Shown here: in pieces, positions 16,724 to 24,065 of the stretch | How the letters are laid out: each line of letters opens with the position of its first letter | How positions within the stretch are numbered: the stretch's first letter is position 1 | DNA from: Candidatus Parepulonipiscium sp. PG-Nuni2H_MBin01 | Lineage (GTDB): Bacteria; Bacillota; Clostridia; Lachnospirales; Cellulosilyticaceae | NCBI GenBank assembly: GCA_001994995.1 | Contig: MDJM01000045.1 | Coordinates: 1 to 36,513, forward strand | Direction of reading: 5' to 3' | DNA length: 36,513 bases | Position numbers and translations under genes: made by a program | Notes under the pieces: generated by a model | Told to the model about the DNA's origin: nothing | What the model saw: the letters and a program-made list of their open reading frames with translations, nothing else | Database searches by the model: none

Positions 16724-16752
16724 TTGACAAGTCCTCTTTTATAAGTTATTAT
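16724..16752 (+). promoter_or_regulatory. Strong promoter of an unannotated transcript
   Basis: TTGACA at 16724-16729, a 17-bp spacer and TATTAT at 16747-16752. It points away from the DnaD-like gene and there is no gene before 17250; a perfect terminator lies at 17033-17069. Confidence 0.65.
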
Positions 16753-16780
16753 ATATTTATAATTAAAAATAGACAACTTA

Positions 16781-16810
16781 AATAAATTAAAATTTAATAA
16801 ATTAAAATTT
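16781..16810. repeat. Two copies of a 15-bp AT-only direct repeat
   Basis: AATAAATTAAAATTT occurs at 16781-16795 and 16796-16810 with a third copy cut after AAT. The AT-only tract next to a DnaD-like gene could be an unwinding element, or simple slippage. Confidence 0.6.
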
Positions 16811-17032
16811 AATCAATAATATAATATATTTTATTCTATTAGGTTACATTAGATGATTTATTTAGTTGGTTAGGCCTTTATTCTTTCAAAGTTTTGCCGA
16901 CAGTGAAGAATAAGGGCTGTTTGTGTATTCTTAATAGTATTTTAGGAAATTTTTGGAAAAAAATCAAGGGGGTAATATAATATTTTTTAAAATTTTGTTA
17001 GCAACCTTATAAAATGTATACATATTGAATTA

Positions 17033-17069
17033 AAAACAAGTCTTCAGAAATTTTCTGAAGACTTGTTTT
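17033..17069 (+). terminator. Strong bidirectional intrinsic terminator
   Basis: AAAACAAGTCTTCAGAAA (17033-17050) is exactly complementary to 17052-17069, giving a stem of at least 16 bp with a short loop and T-rich ends on both strands. It separates the candidate RNA from the FAH-family gene. Confidence 0.85.
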
Positions 17070-17249
17070 ATTGTAAAAATATATACTAACCTTTCATTTC
17101 ATTATGCTGTTCCCTATTAATAAGATTTCTATTATTTAAAAATTAGCATTCAACATTATTACATATCAAGGAGTAAATTTTGGAATATATGGGTATAATA
17201 ATGATTATTATAGAAATAAATATCAGTTAAGATTAGGAGAATATCTTAT

Positions 17250-18143
17250 ATGAAATATTTACGTTTTTTGTATGAAAATAAAACTTATTTAGGAATTTTG
17301 GAAAAAGATATTATTTATAATATCAATACACTTCCAGGGTACAATAATTTAAGTACATTAGTAGATTTAATTAAAATGTTGGAAGATAAGCCAACAGATA
17401 CTTTAAGTCAGCTACTTGTTGATGCCCATGATATACAAACATTTAAATTAGATGACGTGAAATTGCTAGCGCCAATTGAAAGACCTATTCATGATATTAT
17501 TTGTATTGGATTGAATTATAAAGCCCATTACGAAGAATGCTCAGGTTCTATGCCATTACAGGAACCTACTAGTCCTGTGTATTTTTCTAAACGCAGTAGC
17601 AAAATTTTAGGACCTTATGAAGATATTCCATTTACTGGAGAGTATGATACTGCATTAGATTATGAAGTGGAATTTGCTGTAATTATAGGTAAAACTGGTC
17701 GTGATATTTTACCTAGTAAGGTTAAAGAGCATATTTTTGGTTATAGTGTATTTAATGATGTATCTGCTAGAACGTTACAAAAGAAACATCAACAATGGTA
17801 TCGTGGTAAAAGTTTAGATGGAACGTCTATAATGGGACCTTGGATTGTAGGATGTGAGGATTTGGCCTACCCTCCTATAGTTGATTTAGAAAGTAAAGTA
17901 AATAATGAGCGTCGCCAGTTTAATTCTACTTCTAATTTTATTTATACAATTGAAGATATAATTGTAGATTTTTCTCATGGATGTACTTTAGAAGCGGGGG
18001 ATATTATTATTACTGGGACACCAGCTGGTGTTGGTATGGGGTTTAGCCCACCCAAATATCTTAAAGTTGGGGATACAATTACATGTTCCATTGAGCAAAT
18101 TGGGACAATTAGTAATAAGATTATTACTTCGCCAAAAAAATAA
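17250..18143 (+). CDS. Fumarylacetoacetate hydrolase-family protein
   Basis: 297 residues. The FAH fold proteins hydrolyse, decarboxylate or isomerise beta-keto acids with a divalent metal. Visible family features are the entry IICIGLNYKAHYEE (residues 83-96, catalytic His 93), the metal ligands E139 and E141 in DYEVEF, D170 in FNDVSAR, and the closing ITGTPAGVGMGF and LKVGDTI blocks. The N-terminal about 75 residues are the usual accessory domain. The closest well-known relatives are 2-hydroxyhepta-2,4-dienedioate isomerase or 5-oxopent-3-ene-1,2,5-tricarboxylate decarboxylase types and oxaloacetate decarboxylases; the substrate is not determined. TAGGAGA lies 10 nt before the ATG. It seems to be a single-gene unit between two terminators. 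Confidence 0.88.
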   Translation: MKYLRFLYENKTYLGILEKDIIYNINTLPGYNNLSTLVDLIKMLEDKPTDTLSQLLVDAHDIQTFKLDDVKLLAPIERPIHDIICIGLNYKAHYEECSGSMPLQEPTSPVYFSKRSSKILGPYEDIPFTGEYDTALDYEVEFAVIIGKTGRDILPSKVKEHIFGYSVFNDVSARTLQKKHQQWYRGKSLDGTSIMGPWIVGCEDLAYPPIVDLESKVNNERRQFNSTSNFIYTIEDIIVDFSHGCTLEAGDIIITGTPAGVGMGFSPPKYLKVGDTITCSIEQIGTISNKIITSPKK

Positions 18144-18169
18144 AGAAGGGAAATTCATTCTCCCTTCTT
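18133..18169 (-). terminator. Terminator of nfi, shared with the FAH-gene end
   Basis: AAGAAGGGA (18143-18151) pairs with TCCCTTCTT (18161-18169). On - it is followed by a T-rich run (18142-18134), a good terminator that overlaps the nfi stop codon; on + there is no T run. Confidence 0.75.
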
Positions 18170-18842
18170 ACTGACTTACTTCTCTTGCAATTCTAGCTAT
18201 ACGGTTAGCTTCTATATGTGCCAATCTAGTTGGTAGCGGAATTCGACTTTCATTAGTCACTAATTCCATAACAATACTACAGCTTGTCTCTAAATCAATA
18301 AAATTTCCTGCTGAAACAAATATAGGTTTCACGTTGCTATGAGTTCGTAGAGCACAACCATATACTTTGTTATTAATTACAATGTTACTATAGGCTCCTT
18401 TAACATTATCCGGAGGCACGAAATTTATATCAAAAATTTTATGATAATTTTTAGCTACGCCAATAGTAGGCTTTTTTAACACAATTCCAGCATGCGTAGC
18501 TATTCCCATATTTCTCGGATGAAGATAACCGTTTCCATCGAACATATATGCATCTACTGAACTAGTTAATAACTCGTTAGTTTGCAAAAATATAGGTAAC
18601 TCTCGAAATGAAAGATAACCTGGTATATAAGGTACAGTGATTATATCACTATATACCACGGTTTCCACTTCTTTTTTAGTTTCATAGTCTACTACTACAA
18701 TAGCACATATTGCTAATTCTATATTAAAATTTTCATCATAAAAATAAGATACATCCACTCCTGCAATATATTTAATTTGCTCAAATTGATTAGTAATATT
18801 AATTTGGCTTTGTAATTGTAATTGTTGTGTAGTAAAATCCAT
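18168..18842 (-). CDS. nfi: Endonuclease V (deoxyinosine repair)
   Basis: 224 residues, usual length for EndoV. It cuts the second phosphodiester 3' to deoxyinosine (and inosine in RNA in some members). The active-site acids are visible: D30 in AGVDVSY, E81 in SFRELP and D102 in FDGNGYLHPR, with the PYIPGY wedge at 71-76 that senses the lesion, and the later GVAKN block. The start ATG has no clear Shine-Dalgarno nearby, so translation initiation may be weak. It has a long upstream region (18843-19261) whose content is unexplained. It is convergent with the FAH gene and overlaps its terminator. Confidence 0.93.
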   Translation of the reverse strand: MDFTTQQLQLQSQINITNQFEQIKYIAGVDVSYFYDENFNIELAICAIVVVDYETKKEVETVVYSDIITVPYIPGYLSFRELPIFLQTNELLTSSVDAYMFDGNGYLHPRNMGIATHAGIVLKKPTIGVAKNYHKIFDINFVPPDNVKGAYSNIVINNKVYGCALRTHSNVKPIFVSAGNFIDLETSCSIVMELVTNESRIPLPTRLAHIEANRIARIAREVSQ

Positions 18843-19261
18843 TCTAGATTTCTGCTACTTAAAATATAGACAAACATATCCATATCAAGAGTTTTCCTTA
18901 TTCATCGTGTCTGACTTTGCTATATAGCTTGCTACCGTCATTTGATATAACACTCCAAAGGCGTTAATTCCCGACTAGCCATCGGTACTTAAAAATTATT
19001 TATCTGAACTTGGTTTTCGTTCTATATAAACAATAAAAGATATGGTATCTATTATCAAGTAGCTTCCTCCTTTTTAATTATTTTTTGTCTTAAGGAACAT
19101 ATTTGTAGGTTTGTAAGTATATTTAATTATATAAATACTAATTATCGATATACTCCTTAATGAAAATGATATACCTAGTATATAGTATTTATCTACATGA
19201 GTCAAAGGTATTAAAATATAAGTACTTATCATATATTAGTTAATATAGGAGGTGATTTATT
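18843..19261. other. Intergenic region with unexplained GC-richer segment
   Basis: About 420 bp without a supported gene. The segment 18895-18995 is visibly richer in G and C than its surroundings. Read on - it allows a TACCG/CGGTA closing stem with an AACGC/GTGTT inner stem, and also a frame ending NDGSKLYSKVRHDE before a stop at 18900-18898, interrupted by a stop at 18966-18964. It could be a structured leader of nfi, a repeated element or a gene remnant; I cannot choose. The GGAGGTGA at 19249-19256 belongs to the next gene on +. Confidence 0.3.
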
Positions 19262-19495
19262 ATGATAGCAGGTTTAATCTCTATAGCAATATGTATAGGA
19301 ATTATTTATTTCTTTCTATCGTTAGGGGATAAAGTTAATAGAACTTTAAACTTATCCCACTCTCAGTATTCCACTATTAATAACTTAAAAGAGGAAATAG
19401 AAAGACTATCTAATCAAGTAAATCAACTGGAATCGATTTTAATTAATCAAACTCTAAAAAATGAGGAGCTTAAACAACTAATTAATGATAATTAG
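19262..19495 (+). CDS. Small protein with one membrane segment and a coiled coil
   Basis: 77 residues. A single hydrophobic segment (residues 2-21, IAGLISIAICIGIIYFFLS) is followed by a heptad-rich helix from about residue 40 (INNLKEEIERLSNQVNQLES) to the end. The Shine-Dalgarno GGAGGTGA is very strong and correctly spaced, and a terminator follows the stop immediately, so it is a self-contained monocistronic unit and almost certainly a real gene. It resembles many short anchored coiled-coil proteins of Firmicutes; no function can be given. Confidence 0.7.
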   Translation: MIAGLISIAICIGIIYFFLSLGDKVNRTLNLSHSQYSTINNLKEEIERLSNQVNQLESILINQTLKNEELKQLINDN

Positions 19496-19503
19496 TAAAG
19501 CGG

Positions 19504-19529
19504 AAAGGGAGATGAGCATCTCTCTTTTT
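19504..19529 (+). terminator. Intrinsic terminator after the 77-residue protein
   Basis: AAAGGGAGATG (19504-19514) pairs with CATCTCTCTTT (19517-19527), one G-U pair, followed by further T. Confidence 0.8.
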
Positions 19530-19647
19530 ATATATTAATATAAAAATCTTATTTATAGAGCCTTCTGTATGTTTCTAAACTTATTTCTGTTATTAAATAT
19601 CTTTTAACTTGGATACTCTAAACAACTCTACAAAGAGCATTAGAGTA

Positions 19648-19676
19648 TTGTTTTTTGTGTATACTATCAATATACA
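19648..19676 (+). promoter_or_regulatory. marR-type promoter with overlapping operator
   Basis: TTGTTT (19648-19653), 17 bp, TATACA (19671-19676). The inverted repeat TGTATA-n7-TATACA at 19658-19676 overlaps spacer and -10. The 16-mer ATACTATCAATATACA (19661-19676) recurs with one change at the tcyP promoter (21682-21697). Confidence 0.6.
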
Positions 19677-19701
19677 AGTTATAATTTATAGGAGGCAGAT
19701 T

Positions 19702-20136
19702 ATGGACGAAATTAAAGTAGGAAAAATTATAAAGCATATAAGTATAAGTATAGATAAGCATACTAATAGTTTACTTAGGGAAAAAGATTTAAGCATGGCA
19801 CAAGCCCTAGTATTAGTTTGGCTTAGCGAAAATAAGGAGCATAAACTGCCTATTAAATTTATTGAAAAGATGTCAAATACAGCTCAGTCTACTACATTTG
19901 GAGTTATTAGTCGTTTAGCTAACAAAGGATTTGTTACTACTTATATTTCAGAGAATAGAACTAAAGTTGTGAAAATTACTGAGGCAGGTTTGGAGCTTAT
20001 CGATTTTATTCGTGAGTGTATTAGCACTTCTGAAAAGGTTATGTTTACTTCTTTTACTAAAGGTGAATATATGATTTTTACAGAACTGCTTTCAAAAATT
20101 GAAACGAATGTGGAACAATATCGTGATATTAATTAA
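19702..20136 (+). CDS. MarR-family transcriptional regulator
   Basis: 144 residues. Layout and length fit MarR: an N-terminal dimerisation helix, then a winged helix in the middle (KFIEKMSNTAQSTTFGVISRLANKGFV, with the wing TYISENRTKVVKITEAG, the conserved D/N-R-K turn replaced by ENRTK), and C-terminal helices. The start is placed at ATG 19702 with GGAGGC 6 nt upstream; the longer in-frame extension would run through the promoter. An inverted repeat over the promoter suggests autoregulation. It faces a cystine-type carrier gene tail to tail, and the two promoters share a near-identical 16-mer, so the carrier is the probable target. The ligand may be a redox or sulfur cue (inference). Confidence 0.85.
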   Translation: MDEIKVGKIIKHISISIDKHTNSLLREKDLSMAQALVLVWLSENKEHKLPIKFIEKMSNTAQSTTFGVISRLANKGFVTTYISENRTKVVKITEAGLELIDFIRECISTSEKVMFTSFTKGEYMIFTELLSKIETNVEQYRDIN

Positions 20137-20181
20137 AAACATTATTATATTACCAATTAGATAAGTTGGTGATAACAAATC

Positions 20182-20209
20182 AAAAAAAGCGAGAAGTTAA
20201 CCTCTCGCT
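20182..20209 (-). terminator. Intrinsic terminator of the tcyP-type gene
   Basis: On -, AGCGAGAGG (20209-20201) pairs with CTTCTCGCT (20196-20188) over a TTAA loop, followed by seven T. It lies between the convergent marR and tcyP genes. Confidence 0.85.
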
Positions 20210-20214
20210 CTTAA

Positions 20215-21624
20215 TTACTCATCTGAGCTTATAACATTAGTCAAACTCATGTCTTTATACATTTCAATATCCAATTGTCCTAACTTTTTATCAACTATAA
20301 GCGCATTAGTCATAGCGCCAGTAACGTTTAATAGAGTTCTTCCCATATCAACTATAGGATCAATGGCTAGTATGGGGCTTATTGAAGAGAATAGATGGGC
20401 TAGCCCTGTACCAGATAGTGCTACGGAAGCTGCCATAGTAGCTGTTCCAGGAATACCTGCAATACCAAATGACCCAAGTACTACAACAATAATTGATGTA
20501 GCTATAAAGTTAAAATCAAGAGGAATTCCTTCTAAGTTTGCTACGTGTACAAGAAGTAAGGCTGGAAATAAACCAGCACAACCTTGCATTCCAGCAGTTG
20601 TACCAAATCCTGCAACAAAACTTGCTGTTCCATTGTTGACACCTAGTTTTGTAGATAATGTTTCAATTGTAAGTGGTAAACAACCTACGCTTGAACGGGA
20701 TGTAAATGCTAATACCATTACAGGCATGGCTTTTTTTATATATTCTTTTGGGCTTAAGCCAAATATCATTAAAGCTATTATTTGTATTAAGAATATTATA
20801 ATAACCCCAACATAAATCGCAACTATAAATCTACCTACTTCTAAAATGCTAGCTAACCCACGAGAGGCAATTGTATTAGCTAAAAGTGCAATTACAGCGA
20901 ATGGCATCCATCTAATTATAGACATAGCTACACTCATAATGATTTTATGTAGTGCATTTTTTAAATCAAAAAATGGTTTTACTATATCCATATGTTTTTT
21001 TGACATTCGTTTTGCGCCTACTCCAAAAAACGCAGCAAAAATTACAACCGCAATAATATTTGTATTATACATAGACACTACAGGGTTTGATGGAATTAAT
21101 CCTAGCAATGTGTCCACTACGCTGCTTACTGTACTAATTTCTCGTGTGCCTTCAGTTACTTGATTTGCTCCCCCGCCTAAATTAAACGTTATTCCAATTC
21201 CCAGTCCTACTACTACAGAAATAGATACCATTATTATTGTAATAGCTAAAGTATGTTTTACTAAATCCCCAATGTTAGCTCCATCTTGCATATTAATAAT
21301 AACGTGTACTATTGATACCATAATAAGTGGTATAACAAGCATTCTAATTAAGTAGATAAATCCATTTCCAAATAACGTATACCATTTTGTAGTTTCTACA
21401 ACAAAGGTTATTGATGTAGGGTCTGAGTTAAAGCCTGATACGAGTTGTATTAAAATGCCAAGTGCAAGTCCTAGTACTGTGCTTGTAAGCATTCGTACTG
21501 AAAAACTTAATCCTTTCTTTTGGAGTTTGTTCATTACTGAAAATAGGACAAATAGTAATGCTATAAAAATAATAGTTTCTATTTGACTTATCATCAAAAA
21601 TTGTGTGAAAAATACTGAATCCAT
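20215..21624 (-). CDS. tcyP: Cation:dicarboxylate-family symporter, probably L-cystine (TcyP-like)
   Basis: 469 residues, integral membrane, of the DAACS family. Eight membrane segments and two re-entrant loops are expected. The family signatures are visible: an N-terminal LIRMLVIPLIMVSIVHVI, the serine-rich re-entrant loop (AFTSRSSVGCLPLTIETL) and the late AGIPGTATMAASVALSGTG region. The block REISTVSSVVDTLLGLIPSNP and the length are closer to the cystine carrier TcyP of Bacillus than to glutamate or succinate carriers, so cystine is the best guess at substrate. GGGGGATAT lies before the start. A candidate promoter with a MarR-type site is at 21670-21698. Confidence 0.78.
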   Translation of the reverse strand: MDSVFFTQFLMISQIETIIFIALLFVLFSVMNKLQKKGLSFSVRMLTSTVLGLALGILIQLVSGFNSDPTSITFVVETTKWYTLFGNGFIYLIRMLVIPLIMVSIVHVIINMQDGANIGDLVKHTLAITIIMVSISVVVGLGIGITFNLGGGANQVTEGTREISTVSSVVDTLLGLIPSNPVVSMYNTNIIAVVIFAAFFGVGAKRMSKKHMDIVKPFFDLKNALHKIIMSVAMSIIRWMPFAVIALLANTIASRGLASILEVGRFIVAIYVGVIIIFLIQIIALMIFGLSPKEYIKKAMPVMVLAFTSRSSVGCLPLTIETLSTKLGVNNGTASFVAGFGTTAGMQGCAGLFPALLLVHVANLEGIPLDFNFIATSIIVVVLGSFGIAGIPGTATMAASVALSGTGLAHLFSSISPILAIDPIVDMGRTLLNVTGAMTNALIVDKKLGQLDIEMYKDMSLTNVISSDE

Positions 21625-21669
21625 AAATATATCCCCCTTTAATTTACTTAGTTTATCAATTGCAATTGA

Positions 21670-21698
21670 AAAATACTAGTAATACTATAAATATACAA
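21670..21698 (-). promoter_or_regulatory. tcyP-type promoter with MarR-like site
   Basis: Read on -, TTGTAT (21698-21693), 17 bp, TATTTT (21675-21670). The 16-mer ATACTATAAATATACA (+, 21682-21697) differs at one base from the one in the marR promoter and covers the -35 and spacer. Confidence 0.55.
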
Positions 21699-21816
21699 CT
21701 ATCTTTTGATTTATGTACAAACAAAATAAATTCATTTTTACTTACAGTTTGTATACATTTAAATTTAATAATTTAAACAATATTTACATTTTTTATTTTT
21801 AACTCTAATCCAAACA

Positions 21817-21825
21817 TGGTATAAT
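21817..21825 (+). promoter_or_regulatory. Extended -10 promoter of the two small membrane-protein genes
   Basis: TGGTATAAT, a perfect extended -10, 22 bp before the GTG start; the -35 (TTTTAA at 21797-21802) is poor. Confidence 0.5.
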
Positions 21826-21847
21826 TATAATAAAGGGGGGAGTTATT

Positions 21848-22324
21848 GTGGAAATGAATTATGCGTTAATCGGAGTATATTTATTAAATCGTGTATTAAA
21901 AGCAGTAGGAATCAAAAGGGAGAATGCTTTAATGATAACGTGGATATGCTTAGTATTTTGTGTATCTTGGGATGTAGTTCTTATGTTTCAATCCAAACCA
22001 TATGAAAGAGTATTCACTTTTAACGTATTACATGTTTTATCTCTAGTGTGGTTGATATGGGTGGCTATTAATAGAGCTAAAGAGTCTCCTAGACAACTTG
22101 AGCATAAACAGCAGATTACCGAACTTGCAAGAACGCAAGTTTTATACTGGAAGGATGAATTGGGGCTTGAAAAAAGTGAGGCATTATCTATTTATTACCA
22201 TAATAGATTGAAATTAAATGATGAGTATATACAAGCAGGAGCTGGGATAATATTGGAACTTATTCAAGAGGAGTATGGAGATGAGGAATTGGAAGGATTT
22301 TGGCTAAGTAAATATATAGTTTAG
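21848..22324 (+). CDS. Membrane protein of unknown function
   Basis: 158 residues from a GTG start at 21848 (an in-frame ATG follows at 21854; GGGGGGAG at 21835-21842 suits the GTG better). Two hydrophobic segments near the N-terminus (about residues 27-47, ALMITWICLVFCVSWDVVLM; and about 60-75, VLHVLSLVWLIWVAI) are followed by an 80-residue soluble helical tail (LARTQVLYWKDELGLEKSEALSIYYHNRL). No family recognised. The next gene starts 10 bp after its stop, so the two form an operon. Confidence 0.6.
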   Translation: MEMNYALIGVYLLNRVLKAVGIKRENALMITWICLVFCVSWDVVLMFQSKPYERVFTFNVLHVLSLVWLIWVAINRAKESPRQLEHKQQITELARTQVLYWKDELGLEKSEALSIYYHNRLKLNDEYIQAGAGIILELIQEEYGDEELEGFWLSKYIV

Positions 22325-22334
22325 GGGTGGATAT

Positions 22335-22664
22335 ATGATTGAAAGAGCAATTTATTTTATTATTCAGGCAGGATTATTTATTTGCATGATGTTTTTTGTT
22401 ATTCTGGATCATTTAGGCGTGGCACTTATAACTGTGACTATATGGGTAATTAAGGCTTGTTATTATTTACTAATTCCTTATATACTTTATAAATTGTATA
22501 CAAATAAGATACCGTATGAAATTAAACTTACTAGGAAAGCAAAACAGCAACTAAGAGGTGAGATAAAAAGGTATAAGAAAAAAGGGCTTGTATATGAAAA
22601 AGCAATTGAATTGTATGGAAAAAGTGAGCTTGGAGAACAAATTGTTAAAAATATATATAAATGA
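22335..22664 (+). CDS. Small membrane protein of unknown function
   Basis: 109 residues with two hydrophobic segments (about 5-28 and 30-55, with ALITVTIWVIKACYYLLIPY) and a basic C-terminal tail (KLTRKAKQQLRGEIKRYKKK) expected in the cytoplasm. AGGGGTGG precedes the ATG and overlaps the stop of the upstream gene. It ends against a strong terminator. Likely a partner of the 158-residue membrane protein; function unknown. Confidence 0.6.
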   Translation: MIERAIYFIIQAGLFICMMFFVILDHLGVALITVTIWVIKACYYLLIPYILYKLYTNKIPYEIKLTRKAKQQLRGEIKRYKKKGLVYEKAIELYGKSELGEQIVKNIYK

Positions 22665-22694
22665 ATCCCCCTGCCTTAAAGCAGGGGAATTTTT
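22664..22694 (+). terminator. Strong terminator between convergent genes
   Basis: CCCCTGC (22668-22674) pairs with GCAGGGG (22681-22687) over a CTTAAA loop, extended by three A-T pairs past one mismatch, then TTTTATT. Confidence 0.85.
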
Positions 22695-22695
22695 A

Positions 22696-23628
22696 TTAAA
22701 ACATTTTTTGTTTTACCATTATATAAAATCCTACCACTATGAAAAATATCGATAAAACTAAAATATATATAAGAGCATACGGATCATCATACCAAGGTAG
22801 TGGAACATTCATACCAAATAAGCTAAAAATCATAGTAGGAAAAGCTAAAATTATAGTTATAGCTGTTAATCGTTGCATAACGGTATTAAGGTTATTAGAT
22901 ATAACAGATGAGAAAGCATCGCGAGTTTCACTTAAAATACTACTATAAACACTTGCCATTTCCATTGCTTGTTTGTTTTCAACAATTACATCTTCAAGTA
23001 AATCTTTATCATCTTGATATTGCTTAATATTGTCCATCCTAAGCATTTTTTCAAGAACAATTTCGTTTGCACGCAAAGCAATTGAAAAATAAACTAAACT
23101 TTTTTCTAGTTCTAGTAAATATAATAAGTCTTTATTGTTAACATTTTCTTGTAAGCCTTGTTCTACTACGTCGCTTACTCTATCTATATATCGTAGATAA
23201 TGTAAATAGTAAGAAGCATTTTTGTAAAGTAGTTGTAAAATAAATCTAGTTCGTTTACTAGTGTAAAATCCTCTAATTTTTTCATCTATAAAATCTTTGA
23301 GTAAGTTTAGCGGATATATACATATAGTCATTAGAAAATTTTCTCCTACAATAATTTCTAATGGAATAGTAATAAATTCATGTTTTCCATCACTGTCTTT
23401 AATAGGAACATCTACAACAATGATTGTATAATCTTCTTCAGTTGAAATATGTGCCTTTTCTTCTTCATCCAGCCCTAGTAATATATCACGTGCATCTACA
23501 GCAGTCATTTTAACTGCTAATTCTATTTCTTCTTTTGTAGGCTCATATAAATTAATCCAGCAACCATCTTGCAATTCTTTAATTTGATGCAACTTTCCAA
23601 TTTCGTCTGTGTTATATATCTCTAACAT
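22696..23628 (-). CDS. corA: CorA-family divalent metal ion transporter
   Basis: 310 residues. CorA channels pass Mg2+ (some pass Co2+ or Ni2+, or export Zn2+ in ZntB types). A large cytoplasmic N-terminal domain and a long stalk helix (about 215-260) lead to two membrane segments at about 256-272 and 286-304. The signature GMN motif is at 272-274 (FGMNVPLPW), and the C-terminus ends in the basic VKQKMF. The loop after GMN lacks the usual MPE sequence, having VPLPWYDDPYA, as in divergent Clostridial CorA proteins, so the ion is not certain. AAGGGGTGAGG precedes the ATG. Confidence 0.85.
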   Translation of the reverse strand: MLEIYNTDEIGKLHQIKELQDGCWINLYEPTKEEIELAVKMTAVDARDILLGLDEEEKAHISTEEDYTIIVVDVPIKDSDGKHEFITIPLEIIVGENFLMTICIYPLNLLKDFIDEKIRGFYTSKRTRFILQLLYKNASYYLHYLRYIDRVSDVVEQGLQENVNNKDLLYLLELEKSLVYFSIALRANEIVLEKMLRMDNIKQYQDDKDLLEDVIVENKQAMEMASVYSSILSETRDAFSSVISNNLNTVMQRLTAITIILAFPTMIFSLFGMNVPLPWYDDPYALIYILVLSIFFIVVGFYIMVKQKMF

Positions 23629-24065
23629 TTCCTCACCCCTTATCTGCTTATTTTGTACAGTATATAATACATATATGCTATCAATCTAATTTGTGATATT
23701 TAATTGGAAGAAACTCCATTTTTTGTATAAGTCATATAATTGTAGAAAGCTTTTAAATATATACACTATTTATTATGATTTATTTCTATATTATTATTAT
23801 CTATCTATAAAGTTAGTAGTTATATATGTATAATTTTTATGATTTTTAGTCTTAATTATGTTATAATTATTAAATTGGTAAAATGAGGTTTTAAAGAAAT
23901 ATGAAAGTTTTTACTAATTTAATTTGAAGCTAATACGTTTTAAAAAATTTTTCATTTTATTAATATGTTTACAAAAAATTTATGAAAATTTACTAGTATT
24001 TATTTTCCAAATAATGTATAATAGAATTTACTCATTACACAAGAAAGGACAGATATTTAAAACAG
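23629..24065. other. AT-rich intergenic region between divergent genes
   Basis: 437 bp between corA (-) and cvfB (+). I see only promoter-like sequence: TATAAT at about 24016-24021 for cvfB, and AT-rich filler with no reading frame, tRNA or clear hairpin. Confidence 0.5.

Larger units (their letters stand above)
16759..17069 (+). ncRNA. Candidate small RNA of about 310 nt
   Basis: The stretch is bracketed by the promoter at 16724-16752 and the terminator at 17033-17069. Near its start are 2.2 copies of a 15-bp AT repeat (16781-16810). A 12-bp stem, GCCTTTATTCTT (16874-16885) with AAGAATAAGGGC (16906-16917), one G-U pair, closes a 20-nt loop. One frame is open from 16843 to the TAA at 16978-16980 (45 codons) but lacks an ATG, so a gene remnant is the main alternative. 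I do not recognise a known RNA family; 6S RNA or a plasmid-type control RNA are guesses only. Confidence 0.4.

Noticed and set aside
16843..16980. 45-codon open frame on + in the candidate RNA
   Set aside because: No ATG, and the possible internal TTG starts lack a Shine-Dalgarno; kept only as an alternative explanation for the transcript.
17180..17230. 16-codon TTG-started frame just before the FAH gene, with AAGGAG 6 nt upstream
   Set aside because: Very short, low-complexity Ile-rich product and no coupling overlap with the next gene; chance is more likely.
18961..18990. FMN-riboswitch-like words (AATTCCCGAC, CGGTA) on +
   Set aside because: The remaining conserved RFN blocks are absent and no riboflavin gene follows on +.
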